Shown here: one piece after another, positions 61,679 through 64,000 of the stretch
Numbering within the stretch: the stretch's first letter is position 1
Layout of the letters: the number at the start of each line of letters is the position of its first letter
Assembly: GCA_965219925.1 (NCBI GenBank)
Contig: OZ244795.1
Location: 3,782,001 to 3,846,000, forward strand
Direction of reading: 5' to 3'
DNA: 64,000 nt
Origin: Bin87 sp965219925
Lineage (GTDB): Bacteria > Chloroflexota > Dehalococcoidia > Lucifugimonadales > UBA3495
Notes under the pieces: model-generated
The model's database searches: none
Told to the model about the DNA's origin: nothing
Seen by the model: only the letters and a program-made list of their open reading frames with translations
Made by a program: the position numbers and the translations under genes

Positions 61679-64000
61679 TTAATCCAGGCGGAGGGGGTCG
61701 ATTTCCACGCGGCAGTTGTGGGCGATGTTCTCTCCCTCCAGCAGTTGCCATAGCCGACGACCGCGCAGAATCAACCGCCAGCGGTAGCGGCCACGGATGC
61801 GTTCCGGCATACACGGCGTCGGGCCCACGACGGCGACGTCGCAGTCGCCCAGCCGCCGCACCTTGACTCGCCAGCGCTCCGCCAGCTCGTTCAGCGTCTG
61901 CTGTACCCGGTTGACGCTGGAGTCGGCGCACACCACCTGGGCCAAGCGATTGAACGGCGGGTAGCCGTACTGCCGACGGGAAGCGATTTCGACCCGATAG
62001 AAGGAATCGTAATCCTGCGCCGCTGCCGCCTGGATGGCGTAGTGGTCGGGTTGGTAGGTTTGTATGATTGCCAGGGATGGCGCTCCGGAACGTCCGGCGC
62101 GGCCGGCAACCTGGCACAAAAGGGCGAAGGCGCGCTCACCGGCGCGAAAGTCGGGCAGGTTCAATCCCAAATCGGCCAGCAACACCGCCGACAGCGTTAC
62201 GTTGGGCAGGTCCAGACCGCGGGCAACCATCTGAGTGCCCACCAGAATTTGGGATCTGCCCTCGGCCAGGCGGTTCATGGCCTGCTCCAGCGCCGCCGGA
62301 TTTCGCACCGAGTCCGAATCCCACCGTTCTACGGCAACTCCCGGGTAGCGCTGCTCCAGGTCGGCGGCCACCGACTCCGTCCCGGAACCCATTTCGCGGA
62401 TGCGGCCACCGCGGCATTGCGGGCACGCCCGTGGACGGCGGCGGCTGCGGTTGCAATAGTGACACATCAGGCGTCCAGTGTCGGCGTGATACGCCTGGGC
62501 CACCGAACAACGGCTGCAAGTCAGCACGTAACCGCACTCCCGGCACTGCATGAACGACGCGGTGCCCCGCCGGTTCAGGAACAAAAGGGCCTGGTTGCCG
62601 GCGGCAATGGTGTCGTCGAGAGCCGACGCCAGGCGTTGGCTGAACACGCTGAAGTTTCCCTGCCTCAATTCGGTGCGCATGTCGACGATTTCTGCCGAGG
62701 GCAAAGGGACCGGCGAACCGGTTGGGCCGGGAATCCGTTCGGGAAGGACCAGCAACCGGTGGCGTCCGCGCTGCGCCTCGTGGTAGGCGCTGACATCGGG
62801 GGTGGCCGAACCCATCACCACCACGGCGCCGGAACGACGGGCCAGCGCCAGGGCGGTGTCGCGCGCGTGATACAAGGGCGGGTTTTCAACCTGTTTGTAC
62901 GCTGGCTCGTGCTCCTCGTCCACGATGATGATGCCGGGATTGGGGACTGGAGCGAACACCGCGCTGCGGGGGCCTACCACCACGTCCGCCTGGCCGTCCC
63001 GGATGCGCCACCACTGGTCGAACCGCTGCCGGTCGGTCAACCGATGGTGGAGAACCGCGGTGCGACCGGGAAACCGCTCGTTGACCAGCCCGACCGTTTG
63101 AGGCGTCAGCGCAATCTCCGGAACCATATAGATTGCCTGTTTCCCCTGGGCAATCGCGTGGGCAATGGCGTGCAGGTAAACCTCGGTTTTGCCGCTGCCG
63201 GTTACCCCGTGCAACAGGAAGCTGCGTGGTTCGGCGTCGGGGTCGTCCAGCGTGGCGATGATTCGCTGGGCGGAATCTTGCTGGGCCGGAGTGAGGCTGG
63301 CCGGCGGCGGGTTGACGGGATTCGTTCCGGCGGGAATGGCCGGCTCGATGCGCTGCCAGTCCTCTCCGATGAGACCGCGCCGCAGGAGAGCGTCCGCCGC
63401 CGAGCCGAACCGGACGCCGACTCCGGTGGCGTTGTAGGGAGCGCCAGACTCGTGGATGGCGGCCAACAGGTCGGTCTGTCGTTCGCTGTTGAGGACGACG
63501 GAAACGCCGGTGTCGTCGTCCTGCGGAGTGTCGGGGCGTGGAACCAGAAACCGCTGGTAACGATGGGTGCGGGGCCGGGGCAGGCTCACTTTCTTGAGGA
63601 TCATCCCCCGGTCAACGAGACGCTGCAATTCGCGTCGCGCCACGCTGGGACGATCCGGGTCGAGCTGTTTCAGAAATGCGGGTTCCTCAATGACTTTGCC
63701 CGATTCGGCGAATTGCTCCCAGGCGCGGCGGGTGGCGGCGCGAACCGACTGCAAATCGGCGGCGTCGGTGGCGCCGGAAACGGCGGTGAGCCTCGATAGT
63801 TGGTGAGCGTGGAAACCGGCCGGCAGGAACGGTTGCAATGCCTCAAATGGAGAGCAGCGGTAGGTGTGCCCGATCCATTCGGCCAGCTCCAACCCCAGGG
63901 CACTGATGAGGGGCGAGGGTTCGACGGGATGCAGGATGTCGCGCGTGGCGTCTTCGGGCACCGCCGACCGGTCGGCAAGGCTGGCCACGATGCCCTGGAC
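61679..64000 (-). CDS. priA: Primosomal replication protein N' helicase (5' end outside window)
   Basis: 774 codons visible; the frame is open to base 64000, and the N-terminal 3'-DNA-end-binding domain is missing, so the start is beyond the window. Restarts stalled replication forks by loading DnaB. Walker A LHGVTGSGKTEVYL, DEEH box IIVDEEHEPAYK, and eight zinc-binding Cys between CRECGYVLTCSRC and CHYCNRS...CPQC are visible, with VGTQMVARGLDLPNVTLSAV as helicase motif V. The GTG at 63988 is probably internal. Confidence 0.95.
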   Translation of the reverse strand, partial: VQGIVASLADRSAVPEDATRDILHPVEPSPLISALGLELAEWIGHTYRCSPFEALQPFLPAGFHAHQLSRLTAVSGATDAADLQSVRAATRRAWEQFAESGKVIEEPAFLKQLDPDRPSVARRELQRLVDRGMILKKVSLPRPRTHRYQRFLVPRPDTPQDDDTGVSVVLNSERQTDLLAAIHESGAPYNATGVGVRFGSAADALLRRGLIGEDWQRIEPAIPAGTNPVNPPPASLTPAQQDSAQRIIATLDDPDAEPRSFLLHGVTGSGKTEVYLHAIAHAIAQGKQAIYMVPEIALTPQTVGLVNERFPGRTAVLHHRLTDRQRFDQWWRIRDGQADVVVGPRSAVFAPVPNPGIIIVDEEHEPAYKQVENPPLYHARDTALALARRSGAVVVMGSATPDVSAYHEAQRGRHRLLVLPERIPGPTGSPVPLPSAEIVDMRTELRQGNFSVFSQRLASALDDTIAAGNQALLFLNRRGTASFMQCRECGYVLTCSRCSVAQAYHADTGRLMCHYCNRSRRRPRACPQCRGGRIREMGSGTESVAADLEQRYPGVAVERWDSDSVRNPAALEQAMNRLAEGRSQILVGTQMVARGLDLPNVTLSAVLLADLGLNLPDFRAGERAFALLCQVAGRAGRSGAPSLAIIQTYQPDHYAIQAAAAQDYDSFYRVEIASRRQYGYPPFNRLAQVVCADSSVNRVQQTLNELAERWRVKVRRLGDCDVAVVGPTPCMPERIRGRYRWRLILRGRRLWQLLEGENIAHNCRVEIDPLRLD

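Noticed and set aside
62042..63799. A 585-codon plus-strand frame inside priA
   Set aside because: Antisense to the PriA motifs; no family features.
1..64000. CRISPR array as an explanation for the many repeats
   Set aside because: The repeats are dispersed, palindromic and of variable length, without regular spacers, and no cas genes are present.
1..64000. tRNA, rRNA or riboswitch genes
   Set aside because: I looked for cloverleaf and GTTCGA-type TpsiC arms; the GGTTCGACAGG strings belong to Rep-C and lack the rest of a tRNA. No riboswitch core was convincing.

Overview
The window looks like a chromosome segment of a high-GC bacterium. My best guess is a Chloroflexota member of the Dehalococcoidia/SAR202 type. 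The clues are a short EF-Ts (168 residues), an enolase-superfamily dehydratase beside a NIPSNAP protein, UGSC and AhpD-like selenoproteins, many small catabolic oxidoreductases, and lipoproteins with Pro/Thr linkers. This assignment is inference; there is no rRNA or tRNA gene in the window. The left end cuts an MFS transporter and the right end cuts priA.

Layout. 1-16 kb is accessory and catabolic: a PIG-L deacetylase, an Uma2-type nuclease, arsenite methyltransferase ArsM, a three-gene operon of unknown role with a TIGR04255-type protein, an enolase-superfamily enzyme with a NIPSNAP partner, a minus-strand group from 7.4 to 14 kb (GNAT, SDR, AhpD-like selenoprotein, FlK-like thioesterase, UGSC selenoprotein, HIBADH-type dehydrogenase), and a pair of acetylxylan-esterase-like hydrolases. 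16.5-17.9 kb is a putative toxin-antitoxin cassette bounded by perfect inverted repeats. 18-25 kb is a conserved housekeeping run: rpsB-tsf-pyrH-frr-uppS-cdsA-dxr-rseP. 25-34 kb holds a dienelactone hydrolase, a zinc-ribbon plus RuvC-like pair, DUF805, a giant duplicated hydrolase lipoprotein and an MFS transporter. 34-42 kb holds pheS-pheT, moeA plus an acidic protein, and infC-rpmI-rplT. 42-55 kb is mixed: a lectin-like lipoprotein, M20 peptidase, PAC2 protein, amidohydrolase, ybeY, pgpA, a zincin, an AP endonuclease and an alcohol dehydrogenase. 55-64 kb on the minus strand is priA-def-cca-(HEPN-like)-secD-secF.

Intergenic space is dominated by short palindromic repeats, labelled here by core. 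Rep-A has a CATTGCGAGGAGCG core (about 145-170 bp). Rep-B has a CCCTCTCCC/GGGAGAGGG core. Rep-C has CTTCGACAGGCTCAGGATGAGCGG. Rep-D has ATTCCCGCGAAAGCGGGAAT between GTGTTGACA arms. Rep-E has a GGATGAACAGG...CAGGATTTTTG core. Many share the same outer arms (CAGGGCCTTTCGG, or TCACGCGTACCCACTTTG) and are flanked by about 10 bp direct repeats. They behave like small non-autonomous transposable elements and not merely as hairpins. Several supply the stop codon or C-terminus of a neighbouring gene.

The most striking points are: (1) two genes with an in-frame TGA at a redox motif, each followed at the right distance by a 7-bp hairpin with a GUN loop, i.e. two selenoproteins 1 kb apart; (2) the two-domain MazF-like gene and its partner enclosed by 19-bp perfect inverted repeats and flanking direct repeats; (3) the modular repeat family, including tandem insertions that share target duplications; (4) two separate cases of hydrolase duplication in which one copy has lost the nucleophilic serine.
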